Positions 22,645-34,326 of a DNA stretch of 64,000 bases are shown in pieces. The stretch covers positions 105,481 to 169,480 of the forward strand of contig NXFV01000490.1 of the NCBI GenBank assembly GCA_002803225.1, read 5' to 3'. The stretch's first letter is position 1, and each line of letters starts with the position of its first letter. Under the pieces are notes generated by a model. The model ran no database searches and was not told the origin of the DNA. It worked only from the letters and a program-made list of their open reading frames with translations. A program made the position numbers and the translations under genes. The stretch comes from Gamarada debralockiae (taxonomy: Eukaryota; Ascomycota; Leotiomycetes; Helotiales; Hyphodiscaceae).

Positions 22645-23592
22645 ATGTCCGCCGATTTCTGGGCTGGATACATTAGTGGTGCTGCAGGAATTCTAATCGG
22701 CAATCCGTTAGACCTCATCAAAGTGCGCCTCCAAGCCGGTCCCTTCTCCGCCACCACTCCCAGCAGCTACGCCTCCAATTTCTCCAACGCAAGCTCCCTC
22801 ATTCGCGGCGCCACTGCCCCAATCCTCGGATACGGAGCCCTCAATGCCCTTCTCTTCGTAACCTACAACCGGACATCCGCCCTCCTCACCCCCGGCGCCC
22901 CAGAAACGCAGGCAAATCTCGGGACGACTTGGCTAGCTGGCGCAATTGGTGGGCTCGCGACGTGGGTTGTGAGCACGCCTACTGAACTTATCAAATGTCG
23001 GGCCCAGATGGCGTCTTCTTCTTCCATTTCTCAACCAGCAATGAATAGTTGGGGGATCACGAAAGAGATTTTGAGGAGTGAGGGAGTGAAGGGCTTGTAT
23101 TTTGGAGGCGTAGTCACAGCTTTGAGAGATAGTATTGGGTATGGTTTCTACTTCTGGTCTTATGAGCTTTCGTCAAGGTTTTTGGAGAAGAGGATGAGGG
23201 ATCGAGAGATGGGGTCTACGGGCCAGGAGGCAGCGAAAGTTTTGCTGTGTGGTGGGCTTGCGGGGGTGGTTACGTGGGCGAGTGTGTTTCCGTTGGATGT
23301 TGTGAAGACGAGGGTTCAGACGCAAGTTTTGGGTACTGGGAGCGAGAATGCGACTTTGTTAAGAAATGGTGATGGGTTAGAAGGGACAGCGCAGCAGAAA
23401 AGACTTGGTGCGGTGGATATTGCGAGGAATGCGTATAGAAATGAGGGAATAGGCGTTTTCTTCAGAGGATTGGGAGTCTGTAGTGTCAGAGCGTTCGTTG
23501 TAAATGCGGTACAGTGGGCTGTGTATGAGTGGGTTGTAAGGGAATTGGATCCGACGAGGAAAATAGATGGAGGTAGAGATAGATCAATATAG
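22645..23592 (+). CDS. Mitochondrial carrier family (SLC25) transporter
   Basis: Intronless, 315 residues. It has the three-fold carrier repeat with Px[DE]xx[KR] signatures: NPLDLIKVRLQAG (about residue 20), STPTELIKCRAQM (about 113) and FPLDVVKTRVQTQ (about 217). Gly-rich contact points such as SGAAGILIG and GGLAGVVTW follow the family pattern. Members exchange small metabolites across the inner mitochondrial membrane. The pattern resembles the basic amino acid/carnitine-like branch, but substrate cannot be assigned by eye. It converges on the BTB-FG gene. Confidence 0.93.
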   Translation: MSADFWAGYISGAAGILIGNPLDLIKVRLQAGPFSATTPSSYASNFSNASSLIRGATAPILGYGALNALLFVTYNRTSALLTPGAPETQANLGTTWLAGAIGGLATWVVSTPTELIKCRAQMASSSSISQPAMNSWGITKEILRSEGVKGLYFGGVVTALRDSIGYGFYFWSYELSSRFLEKRMRDREMGSTGQEAAKVLLCGGLAGVVTWASVFPLDVVKTRVQTQVLGTGSENATLLRNGDGLEGTAQQKRLGAVDIARNAYRNEGIGVFFRGLGVCSVRAFVVNAVQWAVYEWVVRELDPTRKIDGGRDRSI

Positions 23593-24250
23593 AATAGTAT
23601 TATTTTGAAGATTCGCAGACATTGGTGCAGGAGCAGTTGAGGAAGAGATCCCATTGAATCAATCGCTGTTTCTGAAAGAGTTTGGGCTTGAGCCTAAACC
23701 GCAGAGAGATCGCGAGTTGGAAGATGAGACATACGCAGACGTCGGGATAAGACATCAAACCCCCAATTCTTTCCAAATGCTCATTTGAAGGATTCAAGTA
23801 GGCGTACATGGTAACCTAGTGGAAAATCACTCCTCATCTTGAATGAATAATTGAAGTTTTTTTTTGGTATAAAGAAAAGACCAACTCCTTTGGTATCCAA
23901 ATTTCAACGTCACACTTATCAAAATTGAACTGCAGTTTGAGTTATATGCTACATACGCCTTTGATTCTATACTCTAGCTAAAGTTGTGACTGATTCATCT
24001 GTCAATCTGGTATCTTAAAGGACGAAACGCCAGCAAGTCCATATCGTATCGTTTCCCTCTTGAGGTCAAAAAGCCGCTGATCAATTTAGACAAGAGCAAA
24101 CCCTGCTCGAAACCCCATACAAAGTCCCTCGCATTTCGCCATCCATTATTCGTTCATTCGTTCCTGGATATGTAATCCCTCCTGGCTAAACCAAAATGCA
24201 AAGTAACCATCCTAAAATCACCTAACGGTTCTTCCAATCTTCCAAATCCA
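23593..24250. other. Convergent region, carrier and BTB-FG genes
   Basis: 658 bp between converging 3' ends; AT-rich around 23850-23990. Only short frames. Confidence 0.5.
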
Positions 24251-26330
24251 CTACAGTATATGGTTGGGGTCCGTATGCTGATCTCCCTCTTCGTCATGAT
24301 TCGTATTTTCGTCGTCGTTATCGTCACTCATTCCCCACATGTGATAATTCTGAACAGTCTTCTCAGTTACGTCGTTCAACGGTTGACTTGAGCCCATAAC
24401 CTTGTCCAGCAGATCAGCGAGAAAATCTGCGTGCTTATGCGCCATATCCATGTACGGCGTTATATCCTCCACGCCATCAGACTTGATCTGACTAATGCTA
24501 TCTAATACGTAAGCACGGAGTGTCGAGCCGGGGTGAGTACGGGCGTAGATTCGGTCGATGAAGTCGAGGGTGATGGGGCGTTGGAGTTTGTGCTCGCCTC
24601 GAATGTACACGTTGATGGCATCATTGAAGAGTGTGGGCCAACAGAAGGTTTCGGCCATGATGCAGAGGTTGAGGAGAGCGAGCTGTTGCTTCTCCAAGTC
24701 GATAAATTGCTCGTCCAAGGGGTCACCTCGGGGGATGCCGCTAATGAACTGGCCCGGTGATTTTGAGTGCTTGATAGAGGGATAGTAACCAAAGTCTCCT
24801 GGCTTGGGCTTTTGGGGGCGGACTGTTATTAGCGCCGCTCCTGGAGGAAGGCTAGTGGTCGCATTGTAGATACGGCCCTGAGATCCAAAACTACCGAAAC
24901 CACCTAAACCACTGAAACCACCCAAACCACCGAAACCCTGTGAGTGATTGGGTTGCATCACGGATCCACCGAAAAGGGTGTTCTGAGGTGGATTGGCTTG
25001 TGGTTGTGGGCTGCCAAAAAGTCCTCCAGCAGGAGTAGTCGTTGGAGCAGCCGTAGGAAACATTGAGGGAAAGCTCAAACCAGTAAGAGGATTCTGGGGT
25101 TGGTTTGCAGGAGGGGCCGGGCCATTCCGCAAACTAGCAAATGGGTTCGAGGGTGGATTCGCAGCAGTAGCAGGGCTACCAAATATGTTGTTGTTTGGGG
25201 GAGTGGAATTGTTCACAGTACCGAAAAGGCCTTGGGTTTGTCCCCCAAATATGTTGCTGTTGGGAGGGCGGGACGTTGAGTTGCTCACACCGCCGAATAG
25301 GTTTTGGGTTTGATTTGCAGGAACCACGCCAGATGGATTGCTGTGTGCGGGAGGTGCCATTGGGCCATAGCGAGCAGCAAACATATTTTGCTGTTGAGGT
25401 GCATTAAGCTGCGTGAAAAGTCCAGTGTTTGGAGGATTTGATGCTTGGTTGCCGAGGCGAGCGAAGGAAAACGCGGCTGGGGGTGCGGCCGGTTGTGGTG
25501 GTGGTTGGGCAAAGAGGGAGGAGCCAGTACCAGCATTACCAAATAGACTACCGCCTACAGCAGGTTGTTGTGGTGGAGGAGCCGCGACGGTCGCTGGGGG
25601 TATAGTCGCTGTTGGAAGATCGCCCAGATACTTTCGGTTGAGCTTGTAGTCTGCGAGTCGGAGTTCTTCGGGTGAGAAGATGGTATATTGGGGCTGATGG
25701 CATATGTGGTGGAAAGTTTCCGTTTGATTTGGCGTGTTTCCGGATTCTGCTATGGGAGTGAATGGATAGAGGGTGCCTTTCTCTGAGATTGGGATTTGGA
25801 AGGTCTCCGAAGACGAGAAGATAGTTTTGACGAAAGGCGTGGTGAGTTTCTCAGTGCCCGGAATAACTCCTCGATAGAGCCTGAAGAGAACTCGATGGTC
25901 AGCAATCATTCACCCAGTTTGAGATCCCGGGGGTCTACTCTTTGACAATGACCTTATTTGTTCATACTGCTTGGAAGCGCCAGAGAATTTACCCAAGAAT
26001 CTCCTTTGTATATGAATTGTTTTGGTTTCCAAGACAAAACTTACCACCCTATGAGCAGACCAACAGCTGCCGGATCCTCCTCCTTTAGATGGATCGAGTT
26101 TTCCTCTGCCTCCATGAAGCTTCCGGTTAAAGCCTTGTGGAAGTAATCGGACTGCTCAGTGAGCAGCTTCTTGTGTACGACATAACGTTTTCGTTCTGGT
26201 CCGACATAGACGTCAACGACCTCGAAGCCCAAATCCCTGGATATGAGACCATTGATCAGCAAAGGGGTTTGGAAAGTTGGGGACTGGAAACTTACTCCGC
26301 GAACGTAACCTTGAATGTAGAGAAAGCCAT
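24251..26330 (-). CDS. BTB/POZ protein with nucleoporin-like FG repeats
   Basis: Three exons: 26330-26296, 26236-26045 and 25880-24251, giving 618 residues. Splicing restores a complete BTB start: VVDVYVGPERKRYVVHKKLL, FHKALTGSFMEAEEN, then LLIGWLYRGVIPG across the second junction. Residues about 180-410 are a Gln/Pro/Asn-rich linker with many FG-type motifs (GSLFGNAG, NLFGGVS, NIFGGQTQGLFGTV, GGLFGSPQ, GFGGLGGFSGLGGFGSFGS). The C-terminal ~200 residues are helical and contain LALLNLCIMAETFCWPTLFN and LDFIDRIYARTHPGSTLRAY, as in the post-BTB region of fungal BTB proteins. The longest single frame alone misses the BTB fold. Function is unknown; the FG tract suggests condensate or nuclear-pore contacts (inference). 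It shares a 340 bp promoter with PRI1. Confidence 0.82.
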
Positions 26331-26550
26331 GGCGCGCGATATTGAGTTGTATGGATGGGAAGATCGAGTAAGGAGCAAAGCCTGGTCGGCTCTGATCAGG
26401 AAATCGCGGATCCGAGTTGAATGAATTTATTTGTAGAAGAAAAGAATAAGGGGAGGCTGTGTTGATGAAATGGCAGCCTGGAAGTAAATAAAACCTGGAC
26501 GCGAGGCTGAGAAACGCTAAGGCAAGGCTTCGGCCACGCTAAAATTTCGG

Positions 26551-26585
26551 GTAAACGCGGTCGCGTCTTTGAATCTCAGACGCGT
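26551..26585. promoter_or_regulatory. MCB-like elements between the BTB-FG gene and PRI1
   Basis: Contains acgcggtcgcgtc (26555-26567) and a perfect ACGCGT MCB box (26580-26585), 85-116 bp upstream of the PRI1 ATG. MCB sites bind the MBF (Swi6-Mbp1-type) factor and drive G1/S genes, including primase, in other fungi. Confidence 0.6.
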
Positions 26586-26670
26586 TTTCCTGGCAATTCT
26601 ACTCCAAACTCGAATCCGAAAATCATCCCTATTTCTTCTCTCTCATTCTTTCCGAACACCTGTATCAACC

Positions 26671-28434
26671 ATGCCTCACTCGGTGTCTCCCGAAGAAACC
26701 TCGACTCCTGATCAGGACACTTTAATTGCAGATGCTGAAACCAATAATGGCGAAACTCACACAAACGAAGATACTGTCACTGCAGACGCTGCGGTGAACA
26801 ATGGAGATAGCCAGTTCAGTGAGGCCGCGGATCAGGATATGACGATGGCAGATGCAGGAGTTGAAGGGGAGACGGTACCAGAAGTGGCTGTCAAGGCAGA
26901 AGAAAAGCCCGAAGTCAAATTGGAAGATCTCTTCGCGGATGTGGAGTCTGATGAGGAATTCCCAAGCTCGAACATGCGAGATATAAAAGTTTCGAGTTCA
27001 CCCGAGGCACCATCATCTCCAGTGTGAGTGCACCGGCGGGTTTTCCCTACAGGTTACTGATTCTGCTCAGGCATATTGGACCTTCATCACGCGCCTCCGA
27101 TCCAGAAGTAATGCGATCATTTTATCAACGACTATTTCCATGGCGCTACCTCTTCCAATGGCTCAATCACTCTCCAACTCCTACATCAGATTTTGGCCAC
27201 CGTGAATTTGCTTTCACATTGCAAAACGACGCATACCTTCGTTACCAATCCTTCCCTACATCAGATCTGTATGTTGCGGCCCCTTTGGAAGAAAACTGCT
27301 AAGAATTTACAAGGCTGCGCAAAGATGTCCTACGACTCATGCCATCCAGATTCGAAATCGGGCCAGTATACAGCACCAACCCTCGAGATCGCAAAACTCT
27401 CCGCAAGGCCTCTGCCTTTAGACCCATAGCCAAGGAACTGTGTTTCGATATAGACTTGACGGATTACGATGATATTCGTACCTGTTGTGACAAAGCCAAT
27501 ATCTGCAATAAATGTTGGCAATTCATTACAATGGCGATCAAGGTGATTGATGTTGCTCTGCGAGATGATTTTGGCTTCAAACATATCATATGGGTCTACT
27601 CGGGACGAAGAGGAGCTCACGCCTGGGTTTGCGACAAGAAGGCTAGACTGATGGATGACCAAAAGAGAAGGGCAATTGCTGGATACCTGGAGGTTATAAA
27701 AGGTGGTGCACAAGGAGGGAAGAGAGTCAACGTTAAGAGACCGCTGCATCCCCATGTTGCGTATGTTGCTCCCACTCGCCTGACTTACCCTACTAACATC
27801 TCGCAGCCGGAGTCTTGAAATACTCAAATCCCATTTTCAAACTGATATCCTTCACAACCAGGATCCATGGGAAACCGACGAAAAGTTCGATCGCCTGCTT
27901 CAACTTCTTCCGGACAAGACCCTGAATGAAGCTTTACGCAAGAAATGGAGTTCTGCTCCGGGTCGGGTTTCTACTGCAAAATGGGCCGATATCGATGCGC
28001 TGGCAAAAACCGGAGCGAGCAAGGGGCTTGATTCTAAGGCTCTGCTCGATGCTAAGCAAGACATTGTTCTGGAGTATACATATCCACGATTGGATATTGA
28101 AGTCAGCAAGCACTTGAACCATTTGCTCAAAAGTCCATTTGTTGTACATCCTGGGACAGGCAGAGTTTGCGTACCGATCAATCCAAAGAAAGCCGAGGAA
28201 TTTGATCCCCTCGGTGTACCAACCGTTACCGAACTCCTCGCGGAGATTGACCAGTGGACTGTGTCAGATGATGGAGAGAAGGAAGGAAAAAGTGTTCAGG
28301 ACTGGGAGAAGACGAGCCTGAAGCCTTATGTTGAATTTTTCAGATCCTTCGTCATAGCATTGATGAAGGATGAGAAGGATGTCAAGGTCAAGAGAGAACG
28401 TGAAGACAATGGGGCGGATGGTATGGAGTTCTGA
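26671..28434 (+). CDS. PRI1: DNA primase small (catalytic) subunit
   Basis: Four exons: 26671-27023, 27071-27268, 27314-27760 and 27807-28434, giving 541 residues. An acidic N-terminal extension of about 120 residues precedes the primase fold: FYQRLFPWRYLFQWLNHSP, GHREFAFTLQNDAYLRYQSF, the catalytic CFDIDLTDYDD (metal-binding DxD), the Cys-rich zinc loop CCDKANICNKCW, and VYSGRRGAHAWVCD, which binds the incoming nucleotide. HVARSLEILKSHF is restored by splicing. It makes RNA primers in the Pol alpha-primase complex. In exon 2 the acceptor at 27070 is preferred over 27052 because a CTGAT branch site precedes it. Confidence 0.96.
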
Positions 28435-29223
28435 AGGGTGTATGTTAATGATGAGATGCAGGCGTACGGTGTCAAGGATTTCAGGGATACGTGAACGATT
28501 GCGGATTGCGTTAAATGAGATAAAGATGTTGGTGTTCTTTTGAGAAGCTTGTGCAGGAATATTCTGCTGGTGTAGTCCAGCTATGGAACGTTTCTCAATC
28601 GTTGTGCTGTCCTGCGTAGGGTCAATCTGAACCAGGTTTCAACACCAGTACTGGGCCAAACCCCAACAAGATTGGCAGTACTCCTTGATCCTGATATGAA
28701 TAAGCCACATTCACTTACTGCCACAAGGATACCAGAATCTTCTGTAAACCAATCACTGATCACGTGTCACTTCAACCCAGCCTTGCTCGCTTAACAGCAG
28801 CCTAAAGTTTGTTCAAAGCCATGCCGACCTCATCTCTGAATCAACACACAAATTATTTCAGTCAGCCTCCTCCGCACAGCCCCATACAAACTCGACTTCA
28901 CATAGTCAATTCGACTCCCGCGTACGCGACTGTTCCTCTCAATAACTCCTTAGATCATCTGCGGACAAATCAAATCAACGAAATCAACACCCTGATCGCG
29001 GCATTGCCCCTCCCTCGACTGCAGCTGTTCACCTTCAACGAGCTGTTCGTCCTGACCTCTCCCGACGTTGCGCACATATTGACGCTAGCTACGATATCTC
29101 CTTGTGGTCAATTAATAAGACTCTGCGAATAATACCACGCCCTTCGCTGTCGTCGAGATTTTCAACCCTACATCTACCACAATCCGAATCAAGTCTCTCG
29201 TAGAAGAGGCATCACATACTACA
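28435..29223. other. Intergenic region, PRI1 to DHH1
   Basis: 789 bp. It holds the DHH1 promoter and probably a long CT-rich 5' UTR. An ATG-initiated frame near 28820-29131 (about 100 codons) could be an upstream ORF; it looks like no known protein. Confidence 0.5.
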
Positions 29224-30953
29224 ATGGCCGACTCACTGGCAACACAAATGGGAGCTACCACTCTAAAGTAAACACATCCACTTTTGCCAACGACGATTTC
29301 CAGGGATTTGCGCTGATTCAAGAGCAGTGATAGTACTACACCGGACAACTGGAAGGCTGACCTCAAGATTCCAGCCAAGGACACGAGACACCAGACTGAG
29401 GTACTTCTTCACTTTTGGCCGTTCACTCAAGGCCGAACTTACTAACCATACCAATTTAGGATGTTACAGCGACGAAAGGCCTCGAATTCGAGGATTTTGG
29501 CATCAAGCGAGACCTGTTGATGGGTATCTTCGAAGCTGGATTCGAGAAACCATCACCTATCCAAGAGGAGGCGATCCCTGTTGCACTTACCGGACGAGAT
29601 ATACTTGCGCGGGCGAAGAACGGCACGGGCAAGACTGCGGCTTTCGTCATCCCTGCCCTTGAACGAATCAACCCCAAGAGCTCTAAGATCCAATGTCTCA
29701 TTCTAGTCCCGACCCGCGAATTGGCATTACAAACATCTCAAGTCTGCAAGACTTTGGGAAAACATCTTGGTGTTAATGTTATGGTTACGACTGGTGGCAC
29801 AACCTTGCGAGACGATATTGTCCGTCTCCAAGATCCAGTACACATTATTGTCGGCACACCAGGAAGAATTCTCGACCTGGCAGGAAAGAATGTTGCCGAC
29901 CTCAGCGAATGTCCCCAGTTCATCATGGATGAAGCTGACAAACTCCTCTCCCCCGAATTTACGCCCGTTATCGAACAACTCCTCCAATTCCATCCTAAAG
30001 ATCGCCAGGTTATGCTTTTCTCTGCGACCTTTCCCATCACCGTTAAGAATTTTTCTGACAAGAATATGGACAACCCTTACGAAATCAACCTCATGGATGA
30101 ACTTACTCTTCGTGGTATTACGCAATATTATGCCTTCGTCGAAGAGAAGCAAAAGGTCCACTGCCTCAACACACTTTTCTCCAAACTCCAAATCAACCAG
30201 TCGATCATCTTCTGTAATTCTACCAACCGTGTGGAACTACTTGCCAAGAAGATCACCGAATTAGGTTACTCTTGCTTCTACAGTCACGCTCGCATGCTTC
30301 AAGCAAACCGTAACCGTGTCTTCCACGACTTCCGCAATGGTGTCTGCCGCAATCTTGTCTGCTCTGATCTCCTGACACGTGGTATTGATATTCAAGCCGT
30401 CAACGTTGTCATCAACTTCGATTTTCCCAAGAATGCCGAAACCTATCTCCATCGTATTGGTAGATCAGGGCGCTTTGGACATCTTGGTCTCGCTATCAAC
30501 CTCATCAACTGGGATGATCGTTTCAATCTCTACAATATTGAACGCGATCTCGGCACCGAAATCCTACCTATTCCTCAAACTATCGAAAAGAGCCTCTACG
30601 TATACGACACGCCAGAGAACATTCCAAGACCCGTATCCAACTTCCAATCCAACCGCCAGCCTTCTAGCCGTGACCAACAACCACCACAGCAGCAATCTGG
30701 CAACCAACGATCAGGTGGCCAGAGCAGTTACAACAACGGACGTCAAAATACTTCAAACCAAAACCAAACCCAGGGTCAAGGCCAAGGCCAGAGACAACCA
30801 CAAGGTCAACGTCAGGGCCAAGGCTACGGACGTGGCAATTATGGACAGAACAACCGTCGTGGAGGCGGGCAAGGCGGCCAGCGATCGAGTGGGTATGAAG
30901 GCCAGCGAGGGGGCCGTGGCCAGTGGACTGGTCAGGCTGCGCCTGCTCAATAG
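29224..30953 (+). CDS. DHH1: DEAD-box RNA helicase Dhh1 (DDX6)
   Basis: Three exons: 29224-29267, 29328-29400 and 29460-30953, giving 536 residues. The N-terminal exons supply [20 protein letters not shown] and [20 protein letters not shown]. Helicase motifs in order are PSPIQ (Q), AKNGTGKT (I), PTRELA (Ia), TPGR (Ib), DEAD (II), SAT (III), LLTRGIDI (V) and [10 protein letters not shown] (VI). The C-terminal ~110 residues are Gln/Asn/Gly/Arg-rich, the low-complexity tail that promotes P-body condensation. It acts in decapping and translation repression in the cytoplasm. A start taken inside the largest exon would lose the first ~60 residues. Confidence 0.96.
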
Positions 30954-32816
30954 CCTCTTTACTACCTGGGATCGTTGGGGAGGGTGTGAGAGTTCGACTT
31001 GTACATATTACTTTCTTTCCATCTTTTGCGATAAACCCGAAAGCGCGGCCGACTGGGGATTTCTTTCCTCTTGCATATCGCTTCGTATCGATGTTGCAAT
31101 TGGGTCACGATGGTCCTTACTCGGTATGCTGCTTTGCGAGTTTGTACCATACGACTTTCTTTTCTTTCTCTCTTGGTGCCTGTCTCTGGTCGGATGAGTA
31201 GCAGCGGACCGCAAAAGTTCAGCGACTTCGGACCTGATATCATGACCGGATGAGTGGCGTACGGGCGTTTGGTTGGAGCCGCTCACATGAGTGGTCTCCT
31301 GGTCTGGGTTATGCTTCCAAGAAGGGCATGGCTGGCTGGCGTCGACAGAGAGCCCTCTTTGCTTGCTTTAGGCTCATATTTAATGAGCTATGGTGGATGA
31401 TTTGATGGTTTGATTGGGCATTCGTTAGCATGGTGGCGCTAGGAAGGCCTAATCTTGTTGAAGGGTGTGGTGGAAGGGGTCTAAGGGGCGATGGTGGAGG
31501 TTGTTTGGTGTGGAAAATGATGGTCACTCGTCGTACGCTCAGGAAACGATCGAGCATTGACATCGAGGGTGGGGGAGAAATAAAAAACCCAAAAAACACT
31601 TTTTTTTCTGGAGGGTATCGCTGGGAGGGAGGCATGGCTCGTATCGAATTTTGGCTCGATAGTCGTGTGTCACGTCTGGCAAAATATACATCTTCTCTCC
31701 ATTCTTACTAGACTTTGATGACATGTGGTAGTCCAAGAAAGAAGGAAATGTCACCCCGGAGTCTGAATTCGATTTATCCGCAGGTCACGGATCCCGAGCT
31801 TCAAACGAACGTGTCCTTCCGAAACACCTTTTTCATTTTTCCGCATGAGAGAATGATGTGGCACTCTAAGACTTTTATTACAAGGGTTTGAGGCAAGTTA
31901 CTTGATGACACTGTGAAACTTGAGGTTGGAATTCAGGATCGGGATGATGTTTATCCTTGGAACGATTGGTGTACAAAATGGGACAAGTGCATAAGTGCCC
32001 AGACTTTCTGAAGCGCGGCGCAGGTAGACCTCGTCTACTTTCGGCGATCCTCCTACTGTGGTTCTAGGACAGTAGAACGTAACTGCTTGCATATGCAGCT
32101 CGATAAGAGGTCGTGAGCTAACTTTTCGCCTTATGTCAAGGCCCACTATTCAGGAACTCGTTCCCTCTTGGGAAGCTTTGGAAGAAAACTTCTGCAAAAA
32201 GTACAGCTGTACTTGGTGTCGATAGAGGCTTACCAACCATCTCCGGATTCTCTCACCCTCCTTTCCGACACTTCTTCCGAAAATCCCTCGGGGTGTCAGC
32301 GTGGGAGCCGGACCGTTCCGAGGAACGTTGGACCAGCGTCAGATTGTGGCTTGAACTCGTACATCTCGCACATGGCTTCTTATTTGGCTAAAAGGCTTTA
32401 TGACGGGGGGATCCTCCTTACACGTGAAGATAAAGGGGAATTGATGGTGGTGTTACGGAGCGGTGTAGGGGAGACACGGAAGCTCTATTTTGCTTATTTT
32501 CTACGGGTCCACCCTCTTATATCCCCTTCCTTAAAGTTCAATATTTACTTCTTATTCCTGTCTGCTTGTATTTCTATTTGTAGTCAACTCTTCCATTCCC
32601 TTCTCTCTCAAAGCTGAATCACAGTTACTCATCAGAAATACTGTAACTCCGTTGCCGAGGGGCCGGTTTCTGCTCCCCACCCTATTTTCTTGGTTCTCAC
32701 TTTCGTGCACACCACCAAGCTCAACACCACTTTGAAGGTGTGTGAGACACCACGCATCCAAATCACCAGGTCTCATTGAGAGATTATTATAAGACTGGAA
32801 CGTGGAAGATCCAATC
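30954..32816. other. Long intergenic region, DHH1 to LST7
   Basis: 1.86 kb. The first part should be the DHH1 3' UTR. Frames of 90-150 codons occur (for example 32168-32617), but they overlap on both strands and show no family motif. A short purine tract (gaaataaaaaacccaaaaaa) lies near 31577-31597. No gene supported. Confidence 0.5.
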
Positions 32817-34326
32817 ATGGCCTCAATAGTAAGATATTCTGCCCCTCCCATGAACGCGGTATACGCCTTGCCCCACGTCTACGCCCTGCGTTTGCCTCAG
32901 TGCGCAACGATGGCGCCTGCGGGCGCAATATCTACAAACCCTGCGCTATGATGAGACCTTGTACTGATCTGTGTTTCTATAATAGTTATGTCTTGCGCAT
33001 TACTGCGACACCCATGGTCCGACTCCGTTGATGGTCACTGAAGGTCTTCCAGTCGACTGCACATCATGCTTCGAAGACGATACCCAAAGTACGAGAAGAC
33101 CTAGTACAAGTTCGCATTCTTTAAGCCGGATAGAAGGTTTGGGCATCAGCCGCGGGGCAAGTAGGACAAATTCTTCGTCTTCAGACAAGGAGAATGGATC
33201 ACAACGCACAACACTCCAGCTCCATACCGGAGCGCAAGAGCCGCCACCGATGATCGAAACTCCCCCAGAGAGCCCACGAGTTGTCGCTTTGCAGACTGGA
33301 CAGAATGCGAATAACCACAGACGCGATTCGAGTTTTCGCAAAACCTACGATGAGAACGATAAGAAGAGAGCTATCCCATGCGAGAATTGCGCTCTTACAC
33401 TACCAAAGAAGAGAGACGATGATGCTCCGAATACACAAGGATCAAATGGCAGGATGGACAACAGCGGACCTATTCTGCGAACGCGCAAACCCTACGAGCG
33501 AGTCGCCAGGCCTATACCAGCAGAAGAGCTCTCGCCACCCAAGTCCACCATCTCGGATTCCTCCGACTCAGGCGACTCGGAGACAGCAGTCACCTCAAAG
33601 CCACGGCGGCGCTCCCAAAGCCTTGCACGAGCGGGAACATCCTCGAGCAACTCCTCCTTTACCTCCACGATCTCGCACACCCACTACCTCGACTATACCT
33701 CCACACACGAGCCGCTCGCTCCTACCTCCTTCTCCATAATCCGACAATCCTGCTTGCGAACCCTCTCATGCGAGACATTGCCTCCATCCTCAACTCAATT
33801 TACCTCTTCGCCCACCTCTCCCTTCACCAACAACCCCTTCTCCTCCGGCCCAGCAGGAACCGGTACCTCATCTGGTGGGCCCATCTTCTTCGGCGATCCT
33901 CTTGCAGGCTACACTACCGCATATATCTTCCGCATACCCGACCCCAATGCACGAGGCCGGCGGCGCGTCTACGCATTGATGGCACTCTCTACCCACCGTG
34001 AACGTTTGGCTATGCAGGCATTCTCCTTCCTCTCCGTGGCGTTTCGCGATCTTGCTGCATGGATCCAAGGACTTGCAGAGGCGGAGTTGGAGCGTAGTGA
34101 GAATTTGGGATCACCGCAAGGAGACAGGAATGGAAGCACGAACAATAATACGCCGACGAGCTCGTTTTTATCGGGTAGAAGTCGTGGCCATGATGGCAAG
34201 TTTGCGGGTATGAGTCTGAGAGCTAGAGGACTGGCGGAACTGGTGGGCTTGCCGGACTTCTTTATTGAGCTGCATGCGAGGTTTGTGAGGCTGTTGATTG
34301 AGTTGGGGATGCTGCTTGGTCAATGA
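32817..34326 (+). CDS. LST7: Folliculin homolog Lst7
   Basis: A 12-nt first exon (32817-32828, MASI), an intron of 157 bp, then exon 2 32986-34326, giving 450 residues. Splicing yields LCLAHYCDTHGPTPLMVTEG, the conserved opening of the folliculin N-terminal Longin domain. A long Ser-rich insert follows, then SCLRTLSCETLPP, GPIFFGDPLAGYTTAYIFRI, RRRVYALMALSTHRERLAMQ and FSFLSVAFRDLAAWIQGL. Lst7-Lst4 is a GAP complex for Gtr2/RagC-type GTPases at the vacuole, linking amino acid supply to TORC1. Like other fungal Lst7 it lacks the C-terminal DENN part of animal FLCN. Without the 4-codon exon the true start is missed. Confidence 0.9.

Noticed and set aside
28820..29131. About 100-codon frame upstream of DHH1
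   Set aside because: No motif; lies in the probable DHH1 leader. At most a uORF.
30379..31197. 272-codon plus-strand frame overlapping the DHH1 3' part
   Set aside because: Other-frame shadow of DHH1; the DHH1 frame holds all helicase motifs.
32168..32617. 149-codon plus-strand frame
   Set aside because: Overlapped by frames on the other strand, no motif, no splice-supported extension.
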